In this document: positions 40,274 to 48,878 of the stretch, piece by piece
Numbering within the stretch: the first letter of the stretch is position 1
How the letters are laid out: each line of letters starts with the position of its first letter
Assembly: GCF_000174355.1 (NCBI RefSeq)
Contig: NZ_ACIS01000004.1
Span: 314,924-378,923 of the forward strand
Direction of reading: 5' to 3'
Source: Pseudogulbenkiania ferrooxidans 2002
GTDB taxonomy: Bacteria > Pseudomonadota > Gammaproteobacteria > Burkholderiales > Chromobacteriaceae
DNA length: 64,000 nt
Notes under the pieces: model-generated
What the model saw: the letters and a program-made list of their open reading frames with translations, nothing else
Databases searched by the model: none
Told to the model about the DNA's origin: nothing
Made by a program: the position numbers and the translations under genes

Positions 40274-41470
40274 TCATGCCCTCCCTTTTTGCCGCATGCA
40301 GGACAGCAGGGCCAGGACGGGGAAGGCGCTGCCAGCCAGGCTGACCCATGTCCAGCCGCCATGCTGATACAGGATGCTGGCGATGGCTGAGCCGGTGGCC
40401 CCTCCGACGAAAACGCTGGTCATGTAGAGCGCGTTGAGTCGATTGCGGATGGCCGGGTTGAGTGCGTAGATCTCGCGTTGCCCCAGCACCATGTTCGTTT
40501 GCACGCAGAAGTCCAGCACGACCCCCGTCACCACCAGGCCCGCGACCCCCAACGAAGGAACAAGCAGTACGGGCAGAAAGCTCAAGGCTCCGACCGCGAG
40601 TGCCGCCAGGGTGGCGGGACGCGTATGTCCGGCATCTGCCAGTCGGCCGCTGATGGGGGCGGCGATGGCACCGATGGCGCCAACCAGGGCGAAAATGGCG
40701 ATGTGCGATTGGTTCAGCCCGTGGTGCTGGGTCAGTTCGAGCGGAACGGCGGTCCAGAACAAGCTGAATGTTGCGAACATGCACGCCTGGTAGAACGAGC
40801 GCTGCCGCAGGACGGGCGTGCTTGCCATCAGCGTTGCCAAAGAGCGCAGTAGCTGGCCGTAGCTCGCTTTATGGTCCGGTTGGCGACTGGGCATGGTGGC
40901 GGCCAGCAGCAGGGTGATGGCGGCCATCAGGATCGAGGCCGTGCCAAACACAGCGCGCCAGCCGAAGTGGTCGGCCATGAAGCTCGCGAGCGGGCGTGCC
41001 AGCAGAATGCCGAGCAGCAGCCCGCCCATGATGCCGCCGACCACGCGTCCCCGCGAAGCCTCTGGCGACAGGTGGGCCGCCAGCGGAATCAACAGCTGAA
41101 CGGACACAGAGCTGAATCCAAGCAGCAGCGAGACCAGCAGAAACAGGCCTGGCTGTCGCGCCAGCGCGGTGGCGGCCAGGCTGACGATCGAGAGCATGGC
41201 GGTGCCGATCAGCAGGCGCCGGTTTTCGAGCAGATCCCCCAGCGGCACCAGGAAGAACAAGCCGAGGGCATAGCCGATCTGCGTCAGCGACACGATCAGG
41301 CTGGCGGTCTGGCCGGACAGGTGTATGTCTGGCGCAATCAAGCCGATGATCGGCTGGGCGTAGTAGATATTGGCGACGATGGCGCCGCAGCAGAAGGCGA
41401 ACAAGGCGATCATGGTGCGGGTCATGGCCATCGGCGTACCCGTCGGTACGGTGTGCTGCAGTGTTTTCAT
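40274..41470 (-). CDS. MFS transporter
   Basis: A 398-residue inner-membrane carrier with 12 predicted helices. The motif after helix 2 reads GDLLENRRLL, the family A-motif pattern. It belongs to the sugar/drug exporter-like MFS group; the substrate is unknown. The start is the ATG at 41470, with AGGGAG upstream and overlapping the stop of a 32-codon gene (ATGA). A divergent LysR-type gene starts 205 bp away and is the likely regulator. Confidence 0.9.
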   Translation of the reverse strand: MKTLQHTVPTGTPMAMTRTMIALFAFCCGAIVANIYYAQPIIGLIAPDIHLSGQTASLIVSLTQIGYALGLFFLVPLGDLLENRRLLIGTAMLSIVSLAATALARQPGLFLLVSLLLGFSSVSVQLLIPLAAHLSPEASRGRVVGGIMGGLLLGILLARPLASFMADHFGWRAVFGTASILMAAITLLLAATMPSRQPDHKASYGQLLRSLATLMASTPVLRQRSFYQACMFATFSLFWTAVPLELTQHHGLNQSHIAIFALVGAIGAIAAPISGRLADAGHTRPATLAALAVGALSFLPVLLVPSLGVAGLVVTGVVLDFCVQTNMVLGQREIYALNPAIRNRLNALYMTSVFVGGATGSAIASILYQHGGWTWVSLAGSAFPVLALLSCMRQKGRA

Positions 41471-41565
41471 AGCAGGCTCTCCCTGGCGGCGGGCGCGTAA
41501 CGATAGGGAGTCCCTGGCGGGAGGGTGGCGGGTGAAGCAGGGATGTCGTGCTCGATGAATTCCAT
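41467..41565 (-). CDS. 32-residue leader gene coupled to the MFS transporter
   Basis: A short frame (MEFIEHDIPASPATLPPG, then TPYRYAPAARESLL) begins at an ATG preceded by a near-perfect AAGGAG and ends in an ATGA overlap with the transporter start. The peptide is proline- and alanine-rich, with no membrane helix. The strong ribosome site and the overlap argue that it is translated and couples translation to the transporter. The function is unknown. Confidence 0.65.
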   Translation of the reverse strand: MEFIEHDIPASPATLPPGTPYRYAPAARESLL

Positions 41566-41613
41566 GGACAGCTCCTTGGGCAAGATGATCATGCCGCAAG
41601 CTTAGTTGTTGTC

Positions 41614-41628
41614 ATTCGCGCGTTGAAT
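41614..41628. promoter_or_regulatory. LysR-type operator between the MFS and lysR genes
   Basis: ATTC-N7-GAAT, a T-N11-A dyad typical of LysR-type binding sites, lies 47 bases before the lysR-type start and 50 before the leader gene of the divergent transporter unit. Confidence 0.5.
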
Positions 41629-41674
41629 GCCTATAAATCGCAACCTGGCATTGCATTTTTCGCAAAGGATCGGC

Positions 41675-42586
41675 ATGGATAAATTGCTGGCATTGAGAAC
41701 GCTGGTGGAAGTGGCCGAAACGGGAGGGTTTTCCAAGGCCGCTCGGCGGCTCGGTGTGGCGACGTCGTCGGTGACGAGGCTGATGGACGCGCTGGAGCAG
41801 TCGCTGGGGACCGTCCTGCTCACACGTACCACCCGCCGGGTGCTGTTGACGGATGCCGGGGCCAACTACCTCGAGCAGGTATCCCGGCTCCTTGCCGATC
41901 TGGAGGAGGCCGACAGCAGCATTGCCGACGGCAGGGAAGAGCCGATGGGCTCGTTGCGGGTAGCCGTTCCCGTGACCTATAGCCGCCTCTGCTTGGGGGG
42001 CGCTCTTTCCGGTTTCATGACCACCTATCCGCGCGTGAAGCTGGACCTCGTGGTGTCGGATGCGTATCAGGATCTGGCGGTGGAGCGTCTCGACCTTGCC
42101 GTCAGGATCGGGCTGCCGAATCGGGACGAGCATCTGATCGTGAAGAAGCTGGCGGAGAATCGACGCTTTCTGGTGGCGGGCCCTGATTATCTGGAACGGC
42201 ACGGCACGCCGCGTGCGCCGATCGAGCTGGCGTCACATGCCTGCCTTCGTTTTGCATACCGGCCGGGGCGTCAGCGCTGGACATTCCGGTCGGACGCCCG
42301 GAGCGAAGAGGTCGAGGTCGACGGTCCGTTCATCACCAACAGCCTGGACATGCTGCACGAAGCCGTGCTTGGCGGCCACGGCATCGCGTTACTGCCGGAG
42401 TGGGTTGTGCAGCAGGATATCCGCGCGGGGCGTGTGCTGCGCTTGTGCGACGCGTGGAGCGTGACGCCGCAGCAGGGCGACGCGTATGTGTACGCCGCCT
42501 ATTTGCCCAACCGCCGCCACTCGCGCAAGGTCCATGCCTTCATCCAGTACCTGGAGGAATGGCTGCGGGCCCAGCATCAAGGTTAG
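41675..42586 (+). CDS. LysR-family transcriptional regulator
   Basis: A 303-residue regulator. The N-terminal winged helix (MDKLLALRTLVEVAETGGFSKAARRLGVATSSVTRLMDALEQ in outline) is followed by the periplasmic-binding-like effector domain. It reads like the CrgA/AaeR-type subgroup. The start is the ATG at 41675 with AAAGGAT upstream. It is divergent from the transporter unit, which it probably controls. Confidence 0.92.
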   Translation: MDKLLALRTLVEVAETGGFSKAARRLGVATSSVTRLMDALEQSLGTVLLTRTTRRVLLTDAGANYLEQVSRLLADLEEADSSIADGREEPMGSLRVAVPVTYSRLCLGGALSGFMTTYPRVKLDLVVSDAYQDLAVERLDLAVRIGLPNRDEHLIVKKLAENRRFLVAGPDYLERHGTPRAPIELASHACLRFAYRPGRQRWTFRSDARSEEVEVDGPFITNSLDMLHEAVLGGHGIALLPEWVVQQDIRAGRVLRLCDAWSVTPQQGDAYVYAAYLPNRRHSRKVHAFIQYLEEWLRAQHQG

Positions 42587-42804
42587 GGCGGAATCGGGCA
42601 GCAGGCGAGCTGGCGGGTAGCAAGGGCTGGCGGAGCCCCTGACATTCCGCAGCCGGATCCGTTCGTCGTGGCGGGGAGCGGGGCACTTGCTGTGGCGCTG
42701 GTCGTTCTTTCCGGCCTGTCGAGACGGTCTCGTCTTCAACGACAGCGGCAAGTTCGGGTATGGTTCCGGTATTGCCGTTAACCAGGCCTGTCCCATCCCT
42801 GATC

Positions 42805-43935
42805 ATGAAACGTATCGAACATTCTTTGCTCTCCCCTGGTCTCGGCTCCAGCCGGCAGTTGTGCAGCCTGCATTTCGGCAGCGCCGGACAGGGGCAGAAG
42901 GTCTATATCCAGGCTGCGCTGCACGCCGACGAACTCCCCGGCATGTTGGTAGCGTGGCATCTCAAGGCGGCCCTGCAGGCGCTGGAAGACGCCGGCCACC
43001 TGCACGGCGAGGTGGTGCTGGTGCCACAAGCGAATCCGATCGGCCAAGACCAGACCCTGCTCGGACTGCAGTTGGGCCGTTTCGAGATGGCCAGCGGCGA
43101 AAATTTCAACCGTAATTACCCGGCCCTGCTCGAGGGGGTCTACCGGCGCGTGAAGCCGCACTTGTCCGGCGACGCCATTGCCAATGCCCAACTGATTCGC
43201 GCCGCCATCCGCGCCGAGCTGGCGGTCTGGCCGGTAAGTACCGAACTGCAGAGCCTCCGCCAGCGCCTGATGTCGCTGGCGGCCGACGCCGACATCGTGC
43301 TCGACCTGCATTGCGATTACCGTGCCGCGCTGCACGTCTATACCGGCACGCCGCTGTGGTCGCAGTGCGAGCCGTTGTCACGCTATCTCGGCTCGCAGGC
43401 GCAATTGCTGGCGACCGAGTCCGGCGGTGATCCGTTCGATGAAGCCTGCAGCCGCCTCTGGTGGGAGCTGCAGGAGAAGGCGCGGCAGGACGGTCTCGAC
43501 GTGCCGATCGAGTTGGCGGCGCTGGTCGTGACGGTGGAGTTGCGTGGCCAGGGCGATGTCCGGCATGAGCTGGCGGAGCGGGATGCGGCGGCGATCCTGG
43601 AGTTTCTGCGCTACCGCGGCGTGATTACCGACCGCCCGGCGGCCGAGCTGCCGCCGCTCGATTATCCGGCGACACCGCTGGCCGGATCGGAGAATCTTTG
43701 TGCCCCGCACTCCGGGGTCGTGACCTTCCTGGTCGCCCCGGGTACCCGGGTGGAGCCGGGCCAGCCGGTGTTGGAGGTGATCGATCCGCTGAATGACCGG
43801 GTCAGCGTGCTGAGCTCGGCGCATGGCGGCATGGTGTACGTGCTGGAGAGCCGCCATTTCGCCACCACCGGGATGGTACTCGCCAAGGTGGCGACGCCCC
43901 ACGCCTTCAAGACCGGGTCGCTGCTGTCGGCCTGA
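42805..43935 (+). CDS. Succinylglutamate desuccinylase/aspartoacylase family protein
   Basis: A 376-residue M14-like zinc deacylase. Zinc ligands are His40 and Glu43 in ALHADELPG and the histidine in DLHCDY (near 169). The C-terminal 80 residues (CAPHSGVVTFLVAPGTRVEPGQPV) form a lipoyl-like beta domain, typical of this subgroup and absent from AstE. The substrate is an N-acylated or esterified amino acid, otherwise unknown. The start is the ATG at 42805; the ribosome site is weak. It is convergent with the next gene, with only 16 bases between. Confidence 0.85.
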   Translation: MKRIEHSLLSPGLGSSRQLCSLHFGSAGQGQKVYIQAALHADELPGMLVAWHLKAALQALEDAGHLHGEVVLVPQANPIGQDQTLLGLQLGRFEMASGENFNRNYPALLEGVYRRVKPHLSGDAIANAQLIRAAIRAELAVWPVSTELQSLRQRLMSLAADADIVLDLHCDYRAALHVYTGTPLWSQCEPLSRYLGSQAQLLATESGGDPFDEACSRLWWELQEKARQDGLDVPIELAALVVTVELRGQGDVRHELAERDAAAILEFLRYRGVITDRPAAELPPLDYPATPLAGSENLCAPHSGVVTFLVAPGTRVEPGQPVLEVIDPLNDRVSVLSSAHGGMVYVLESRHFATTGMVLAKVATPHAFKTGSLLSA

Positions 43936-43951
43936 TAGGGTGAGCCGTGCT

Positions 43952-44542
43952 TCAGTCCGCCAGCGCCGCGTGCACCGCGGCGCGCAGCGCCGGCACCACC
44001 TCGTCGTCGAACCAGGGTTTGCTGACGAACCAGCGCACGTTGCGCGGGCTGGGGTGGGGCAGCACGAAGAACGCCGGTTGGTACTCGCGCCAGGCCTTGA
44101 CGGTGTCGGTCAGGGTCTTCTTACGCCGCTTTCCTAGGTGCCAGGCCTGGGCGTATTGGCCGATCAGCAGCGTCAGGCGGATGTCGGGCAGCTGGGCCAG
44201 CAGGCGCTGGCGCCATAGCGCGGCGCATTCCGGGCGCGGCGGGGCATCGCCGCTGCCGTGCTTGCCGGGGTAGCAGAAGCCCATCGGCACGATGGCGAGC
44301 CGGGCCGGGTCGTAGAAGGTGTCGCGGTCCAGGTCGAGCCAGCGCCGCAGGCGGTCGCCCGAGGGATCGTTGAAGGGCAGGCCGGTCTGGTGCACGCGTA
44401 CGCCGGGGGCTTGGCCCACCAGCAGGATGCGTGCCGTCGCCGCCGCCTGCACTACTGGGCGCGGCCCCAGCGGCAGCTGCACTTCACAGTGGCGGCAGGC
44501 GCGGATCTCCGCCAGCAGCGTGTCGAGCCCGTGGTCGTCCAT
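43952..44542 (-). CDS. Uracil-DNA glycosylase family protein
   Basis: A 196-residue protein of the uracil-DNA glycosylase fold. The first active-site motif reads GQAPGVR, and the second is HPSPRN, both typical of the family-4-like branch. A cysteine pair near the start (CRHC) hints at part of an iron-sulfur site as in family 4, although not all four cysteines are evident. It lies 6 bp downstream of the exporter gene and is probably co-transcribed with it. Confidence 0.8.
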   Translation of the reverse strand: MDDHGLDTLLAEIRACRHCEVQLPLGPRPVVQAAATARILLVGQAPGVRVHQTGLPFNDPSGDRLRRWLDLDRDTFYDPARLAIVPMGFCYPGKHGSGDAPPRPECAALWRQRLLAQLPDIRLTLLIGQYAQAWHLGKRRKKTLTDTVKAWREYQPAFFVLPHPSPRNVRWFVSKPWFDDEVVPALRAAVHAALAD

Positions 44543-44548
44543 GGCGTT

Positions 44549-45433
44549 TCAGCGTCCGGCTTGGCGCTTGCCGGCGATCACCAGCCATACCCCGCCCAGG
44601 ATGGCGATCGAGGCCAGCACCAGGCGCAGCGTGACCGGTTCGCCCAGCAGCACCACGCCCCCCGCCGCCGCGATCACCGGCACGGTGAGCTGTACCGTGG
44701 CTGCGCCGGTGGCGGTCAGCCCGCGCAAGGCGGTGTACCACACTGCGTAGCCGACCCCCGAGGCCAGCGCGCCGGAGAGCAGCGCGTAGATGGCGCCAGC
44801 GCTGTCCCATGAGGCTGCCGGCATCAGCAGCAGGCTCAGCGAGATCGCCAGCGGCACGGCACGAAGGAAGTTGCCGGCGGTGACGCGGGTCGGATCGCCC
44901 GCGCCTTTGCCGAGCAGCGAGTAGGCCCCCCAGGCCACGCCGGCCAGCAGCATCAGCACGGCTCCCACCAGCGGCGGCGCCGACAGGCCCGGCAACAGCA
45001 GGCCGGCCAGCCCCGCCAGCGCGAGCAGCAAGCCGGCCAGTTGGCGGGCGCTCAGGCGTTCGCCGCGCGCCAGTCCGATCCCGATCATCGTGGCCTGTAC
45101 CGCGCCGAACAGCAGCAGCGCGCCCGTCGCCGCCGACAGGCTGACGTAGGCGAACGAGAACGCGGCGGCGTAGAAGAATAGCGCCAGCGCCGAGCGCCAG
45201 CGCCCGTTGTCGCTCCCGGTCGCCGTGCGCAGACGCACGATCAACCACAGCACCAGGGCCCCGGAGGCGATGCGCAGGGTGGTGAAGGTGGCCGGGTCGA
45301 TGCTGGTGTGCTTGAGCGCCTGGCGGCAGAGCAGGGAGTTGCCGGCAAACGCCGTCATGGCCAGCAGCGTGAGCAGGACGACGCGCTGGCGCGAAAGGGA
45401 GGGGGCGCCGGTGGCGGCAAAGCTGGTCGACAT
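44549..45433 (-). CDS. DMT-family (EamA) transporter
   Basis: A 294-residue inner-membrane protein with ten predicted helices in two EamA repeats, of the RhaT/YdcZ-like exporter superfamily. The start is the ATG at 45433 with GAGGAA upstream; the frame is open to 45505. The substrate is unknown. The uracil-DNA glycosylase-like gene follows after 6 bp. Confidence 0.9.
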   Translation of the reverse strand: MSTSFAATGAPSLSRQRVVLLTLLAMTAFAGNSLLCRQALKHTSIDPATFTTLRIASGALVLWLIVRLRTATGSDNGRWRSALALFFYAAAFSFAYVSLSAATGALLLFGAVQATMIGIGLARGERLSARQLAGLLLALAGLAGLLLPGLSAPPLVGAVLMLLAGVAWGAYSLLGKGAGDPTRVTAGNFLRAVPLAISLSLLLMPAASWDSAGAIYALLSGALASGVGYAVWYTALRGLTATGAATVQLTVPVIAAAGGVVLLGEPVTLRLVLASIAILGGVWLVIAGKRQAGR

Positions 45434-45484
45434 GGGGGTTCCTCGGAATGAAGAGTGTCCCCATTTTAGGCGGAGTTTGCCGCA

Positions 45485-45523
45485 AAAGGTTGGCCGAAGC
45501 GGCATGGGCTTCGGCCAACTTTG
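45485..45523 (-). terminator. Hairpin of paired GTTGGCCGAAG copies between monooxygenase and exporter genes
   Basis: AAAGGTTGGCCGAAG and, nine bases on, its inverted copy; read on the minus strand it ends in CCTTTT. It lies 13 bases past the stop of the monooxygenase gene (copies 45489-45499 and 45509-45519). Confidence 0.8.
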
Positions 45524-45535
45524 GTACGAGGCGGC

Positions 45536-45901
45536 CTAGCGGCGGAAGCCGCCGACCGGGCTCAGGTAACTGGGCTTGATATCCGCCAGCGCGGCCTGGA
45601 GTTCGGCACTGGGGTGGCCGTAGAGGCTGAGGCGGGTCGGTGTCAGCAGCGCCAAGAAGCGTTCGGCGAAGTGTGTGCCGAAGTTGTCCAAGTGGGTCAG
45701 CGCCGCCGCCGAGTCACGGTAGCGTTCGTAGATGTGGCAGGTCGTGCCGTCGCTGCTGACGTTCCATTCGTAATTCAGCGCATCGGGCTCGTTGGCGCCG
45801 GTCGCCTCGACCATCTCGGTCATCAGGTGGTCGAAGGCCTCGCGCTGGCCGGGCTGGATGGCGAGTTCCAGCAGCCAGTACACTTCCTGGTTCATCTCCA
45901 T
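45536..45901 (-). CDS. Antibiotic biosynthesis monooxygenase-like (quinol monooxygenase) protein
   Basis: A 121-residue protein with a dimeric ferredoxin-like fold of the ABM/YgiN type. It has an N-terminal strand (EVYWLLELAIQPGQ), a central NYEWNVSSDGTTCHIYERYRD segment and a C-terminal strand. Such proteins oxidise quinol-like substrates without a cofactor, but many are of unknown role. The start is the ATG at 45901 with AAGGAGC directly upstream; the longer open frame to 46183 has no support. Confidence 0.8.
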   Translation of the reverse strand: MEMNQEVYWLLELAIQPGQREAFDHLMTEMVEATGANEPDALNYEWNVSSDGTTCHIYERYRDSAAALTHLDNFGTHFAERFLALLTPTRLSLYGHPSAELQAALADIKPSYLSPVGGFRR

Positions 45902-46067
45902 GCTCCTTGTGCTTCTTGTGACTGCCGGGGTTGAGAGAGGGGGGCAACGGCTGGTTGCGGCCCGTACCGGAACCTGCAGTAAACATAGTTCAAGAAACGC
46001 AGCGCTGCGCCAGGATGAAACGCGTTTGGCGGGTCGGCTCCCGAGGGTGGGCGTTGCACCGCCCAAG

Positions 46068-46078
46068 GTTGGCCGAAG
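46068..46078 (+). repeat. GTTGGCCGAAG copy, intergenic
   Basis: Exact copy with AAG on its 5' side, in the gap between the monooxygenase and small-protein genes. Confidence 0.85.
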
Positions 46079-46170
46079 CCCGGGCGATGCGAGCGCCGCA
46101 CGGTTATCGCCTGGCCGGTCGGGTCGGCGGGGGCGGGGCATCTCGGCGGCCCCGCTCACGCCGGATCGCG

Positions 46171-46176
46171 TACAAT
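46171..46176 (+). promoter_or_regulatory. Possible -10 element for the exonuclease operon
   Basis: TACAAT 43 bases before the start codon at 46219; no good -35 element. Confidence 0.35.
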
Positions 46177-46218
46177 GCCGCATCGTTTTTCGACATTTCT
46201 TTCAGGACGCGAATCGCC

Positions 46219-46422
46219 ATGGCAAAAAAAGACAAGGATCTCGACGCGGAAACCCAGGCGCTGCTGGAGTGGTGCGCCGAAGTCGAGGCCCTGCTGGTGG
46301 CCGCCGGAGCCACCCCGCGCGAGGCGCAGGAGCACATCGAAGAGCAGGCCGAGTGGTACACCGACCAGTTCTACGACGGGCTGACGCCGGAAGAGGCGGC
46401 CAAGGCGGCGTTGAATGACTGA
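46219..46422 (+). CDS. Conserved small protein, 67 residues
   Basis: A short acidic, helical protein (MAKKDKDLDAETQALLEWC). No domain is recognised. It overlaps the exonuclease gene by 8 bases, so the two are translated together. The longer open frame upstream (from 45931) has no ribosome site. Confidence 0.7.
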   Translation: MAKKDKDLDAETQALLEWCAEVEALLVAAGATPREAQEHIEEQAEWYTDQFYDGLTPEEAAKAALND

Positions 46423-47053
46423 ACGGCAGGACAAGGGCGGCCTGGAGCGCGTCGCCGTGATCGACTTCGAAACCACCGGGCTCAGCCCCGGTATCGGCTG
46501 CCGTGCCACCGAGATCGCCGTGGTGCTGCTGGAAAACGGCCGGGTGGCGGGCCGCTTTCAGAGCCTGATGAACGCGGGGGTGCGGGTGCCGCCCGACATC
46601 GAGCGCCTCACCGGCATCAGCAACGCCATGCTGAAGGCCGCGCCGCCGGCCGACGCCGTGATGCGCGAGGCGGCCGAATTCGTCGGCGACACGCCGCTGG
46701 TGGCGCACAACGCCGCCTTCGACCGCAAGTTCTGGGATTACGAGCTGGGCCAGTTTGGTCGCACGCGGCGGCAGGATTTCGCCTGCACCTTGCTGCTGGC
46801 GCGGCGCCTGCTGCCGGCGGCGCCAAACCATAAGCTCGGCACCTTGACGCGCTGGGCCGGCCTGCCGGCGACCGGGCAGGCGCACCGGGCGCTGGCCGAC
46901 GCCGAAATGGCCGCCAACCTGATGGCGCACCTGACCCGGGTGCTGCGGGTCCAGCACGGCCTGGACCGGGTGTCGCACCAACTGCTGTGCGGTTTGCAGA
47001 AGGTGGCGGCCAAGCAGGTGCCGGAGTATCTGCGGCGGGTGACGGCGGTCTGA
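46415..47053 (+). CDS. DnaQ-like 3'-5' exonuclease
   Basis: A 212-residue nuclease of the DEDDh type. The three motifs are IDFETTGLSP (first Asp and Glu), AHNAAFDRKF (Asp) and HRALADAEMAA (His and Asp). It may proofread DNA or trim RNA or DNA ends. It is too short to be an epsilon subunit with its polymerase-binding tail. It overlaps the small gene upstream. A very strong terminator follows. Confidence 0.9.
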   Translation: MTERQDKGGLERVAVIDFETTGLSPGIGCRATEIAVVLLENGRVAGRFQSLMNAGVRVPPDIERLTGISNAMLKAAPPADAVMREAAEFVGDTPLVAHNAAFDRKFWDYELGQFGRTRRQDFACTLLLARRLLPAAPNHKLGTLTRWAGLPATGQAHRALADAEMAANLMAHLTRVLRVQHGLDRVSHQLLCGLQKVAAKQVPEYLRRVTAV

Positions 47054-47074
47054 CGCGCTCGTTTGTTTCAGCCC

Positions 47075-47127
47075 AAAAGCCTCACGGCCAGCCTCGGTGA
47101 TCTCAAGGCTGGCCGTGAGGCTTTTTG
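47075..47127. terminator. Exceptionally long bidirectional terminator, exonuclease / def
   Basis: A perfect 20-pair stem (AAAAGCCTCACGGCC... at 47075-47094 with its complement at 47106-47125) has an 11-base loop and A and T tracts at the two feet. It separates convergent genes. Confidence 0.92.
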
Positions 47128-47258
47128 TCATGGGGAAGAGGACGGCGGTTGGCGTCGCTGGCACAACCCCGGGCCGCAGTCCTGGCCAGGTGCGCTGCCG
47201 CAAAGTGTGCTGTATGGCGAAGCGGCACAATCCAGCCAGGGGATGCGGGGAGCGGCTC

Positions 47259-47771
47259 TTATTCGGTTGGCGGCACGGCGGGAGGCGTGTCGTCGGCGCC
47301 GGGGGGCAGGTGGTCGATGAAGAGCGTGCCGTTCAGATGGTCGACTTCGTGCTGGATGATGCGGGCGTGAAAGCCCTCGGCGCGGCCTTCGACCAGGCGG
47401 CCCTGGATATCCTGTGCCCGGTAGCGGATGGCCTGCCAGCGCGGCACCCGGCCACGCTGGCCCGGCACGCTGAAGCAGCCCTCCCAGTCTTCCTCGATGT
47501 GTTCGGCGTCGGGGCGGATTTCCGGGTTGATCAGTACCGTGGGGGGGATCGCCGGCGCGCCCGGGTCGCGCTCGCCGCCGCCGTAGGCGAACACGATCAC
47601 CCGCAACGGCACGCCGATCTGCGGCGCCGCCAGCCCGACACCGTTGCCGGCGTACTGGGTGTCGAACATGTCCTGCACCAGTTCATGCAGTGCGGGCGTG
47701 TCGAACTCGGTCACGGCGGCGGCATGCTGGCGCAGCATCGGGTGCTCTTGGGGCAGGAAAGGTCGCTTCAT
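47259..47771 (-). CDS. def: Peptide deformylase
   Basis: A 170-residue metalloenzyme that removes the formyl group from new proteins. All three motifs are present: GVGLAAPQ, EGCFS (metal-binding cysteine) and QHEVDH (two metal histidines and the catalytic Glu). EGCFS replaces the commoner EGCLS. The C-terminus has a Pro-rich tail. No fmt gene is adjacent, so this could be a second deformylase. A run of 15 G lies 34 bases before the start codon. Confidence 0.93.
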   Translation of the reverse strand: MKRPFLPQEHPMLRQHAAAVTEFDTPALHELVQDMFDTQYAGNGVGLAAPQIGVPLRVIVFAYGGGERDPGAPAIPPTVLINPEIRPDAEHIEEDWEGCFSVPGQRGRVPRWQAIRYRAQDIQGRLVEGRAEGFHARIIQHEVDHLNGTLFIDHLPPGADDTPPAVPPTE

Positions 47772-47804
47772 GGTGTTCTCTTGGTTGATTGGCGCCTGCG
47801 GGCC

Positions 47805-47819
47805 GGGGGGGGGGGGGGG
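47805..47819. repeat. Poly-G tract of 15 bases upstream of def
   Basis: A homopolymer of 15 G on the plus strand (C on the coding strand of def) lies in the 134-base gap between def and the gene upstream. It is the longest mononucleotide run in the window. Such tracts slip during replication and often change promoter spacing. Confidence 0.9.
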
Positions 47820-47905
47820 CGGCGTATCTGGCGCTGACGATAGCGCGAAAACCCGCCGTCTGCAGCCCCCAGCGCCGTTTTGCCGGCGCGAGGCCGGCCT
47901 TGGGG

Positions 47906-48628
47906 TCAGCGATACTTGCGGTAGATCCGGCTGACCGTGTCGTTGCGGCGCAAGGCATCGATGGCGGCATCGACTTGCGGCAGGCTGACCGAACCCTGTC
48001 GCGACAGGGCGCAGCCGGCCTGGTAGCGCCTCAGCACCAGCGGCGGGTACAGCGTCGCCGCGTCCAGGCCGAGCTTTTCCTGATAGCTCAGATAGAGCCG
48101 GTTCACCACGGCGTGGCGGGTGCGTCCCGCCTGCAGCTTGTGCAGGTTGCTGCTGGCGTTGGGGGCGTCATCCCGGACAAAGCGCGGGCCCAGCCGGGCT
48201 TCCAGCTCGGGATAGCGAAAGCCCAGGATGGTGCCGATGGGTTGCCCCGCCAGCGCCTCGATACGCCTTGGGCGTATCGCGTGGCGCGAGGTGATGACGA
48301 CGTCGGCGTTGGGCAGGAAGGGCTGGGTCCAGTCGAACGGGCCGGGCAGCCAGGTCGGCAGGTACATGCAGATCAGGTCGGCCTGGCCGCTTTCGAGTGC
48401 TGCCGGTATGCGCTGGCGGGGCAGCACCAGGAAGCGCGGCCGTTTTCCCAGCTCCTTGGCGAGCGCCCGTCCCAGGTCGTGGTGGATGCCGCGCCATACC
48501 CGCGTGCCGCTGATCTCGGCCTGCGGCATCTCGGTGCTGTCGTCCAGCAGGATGACCAGCTCTTTCGGGTCGGCGGCGGCCGCTTGTCCTAGCAGCAGCC
48601 CTGCCACTAACACCAGGCTTCTTTTCAT
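47906..48628 (-). CDS. Periplasmic solute-binding-like protein
   Basis: A 240-residue exported protein with a signal peptide (MKRSLVLVAGLLLGQAAAA, cut before DPKEL) and a type II periplasmic-binding fold like that of amino-acid binding proteins. No permease or ATPase gene is adjacent, so it may be an orphan sensor or a binding protein for a distant transporter. The start is the ATG at 48628; the long frame upstream is without support. Confidence 0.82.
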   Translation of the reverse strand: MKRSLVLVAGLLLGQAAAADPKELVILLDDSTEMPQAEISGTRVWRGIHHDLGRALAKELGKRPRFLVLPRQRIPAALESGQADLICMYLPTWLPGPFDWTQPFLPNADVVITSRHAIRPRRIEALAGQPIGTILGFRYPELEARLGPRFVRDDAPNASSNLHKLQAGRTRHAVVNRLYLSYQEKLGLDAATLYPPLVLRRYQAGCALSRQGSVSLPQVDAAIDALRRNDTVSRIYRKYR

Positions 48629-48825
48629 GGGCGATCCGCTGTTGTGTCGTGGTTGCTCTTGGGGGGAGAGATCGGTTGTGTGGCGTGAATCTAGCATACG
48701 GCTTCCGGCGCCGGGAACGCGGTCGGTACAAATACCGTTGCGGGCCGCGTGACGGGCCAAGGCGCGATCACCGCACCGTTCCGCAGAGGGCTTTGCGGGG
48801 ACGGGGAGGAAGCGGGGGTTGCCGT

Positions 48826-48859
48826 CTTCGGCCAACCTTGGCACCGGGCCTGGCCGAAG
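48826..48859 (-). other. Hairpin from the GTTGGCCGAAG word after prpD
   Basis: CTTCGGCCAACCTT at 48826 and the partial inverted copy CTGGCCGAAG at 48850 form a stem past the end of the prp operon, probably a terminator or RNA stabiliser. Confidence 0.55.
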
Positions 48860-48878
48860 GCGCCGCCGCCAGGGGACA

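Noticed and set aside
37824-40784. Long minus-strand open frame of 986 codons opposite the GGDEF-EAL regulator gene
   Set aside because: A mirror frame caused by high GC and codon bias; no family motifs, low-complexity His/Gln/Arg-rich protein, and the opposite strand has an intact well-known gene.
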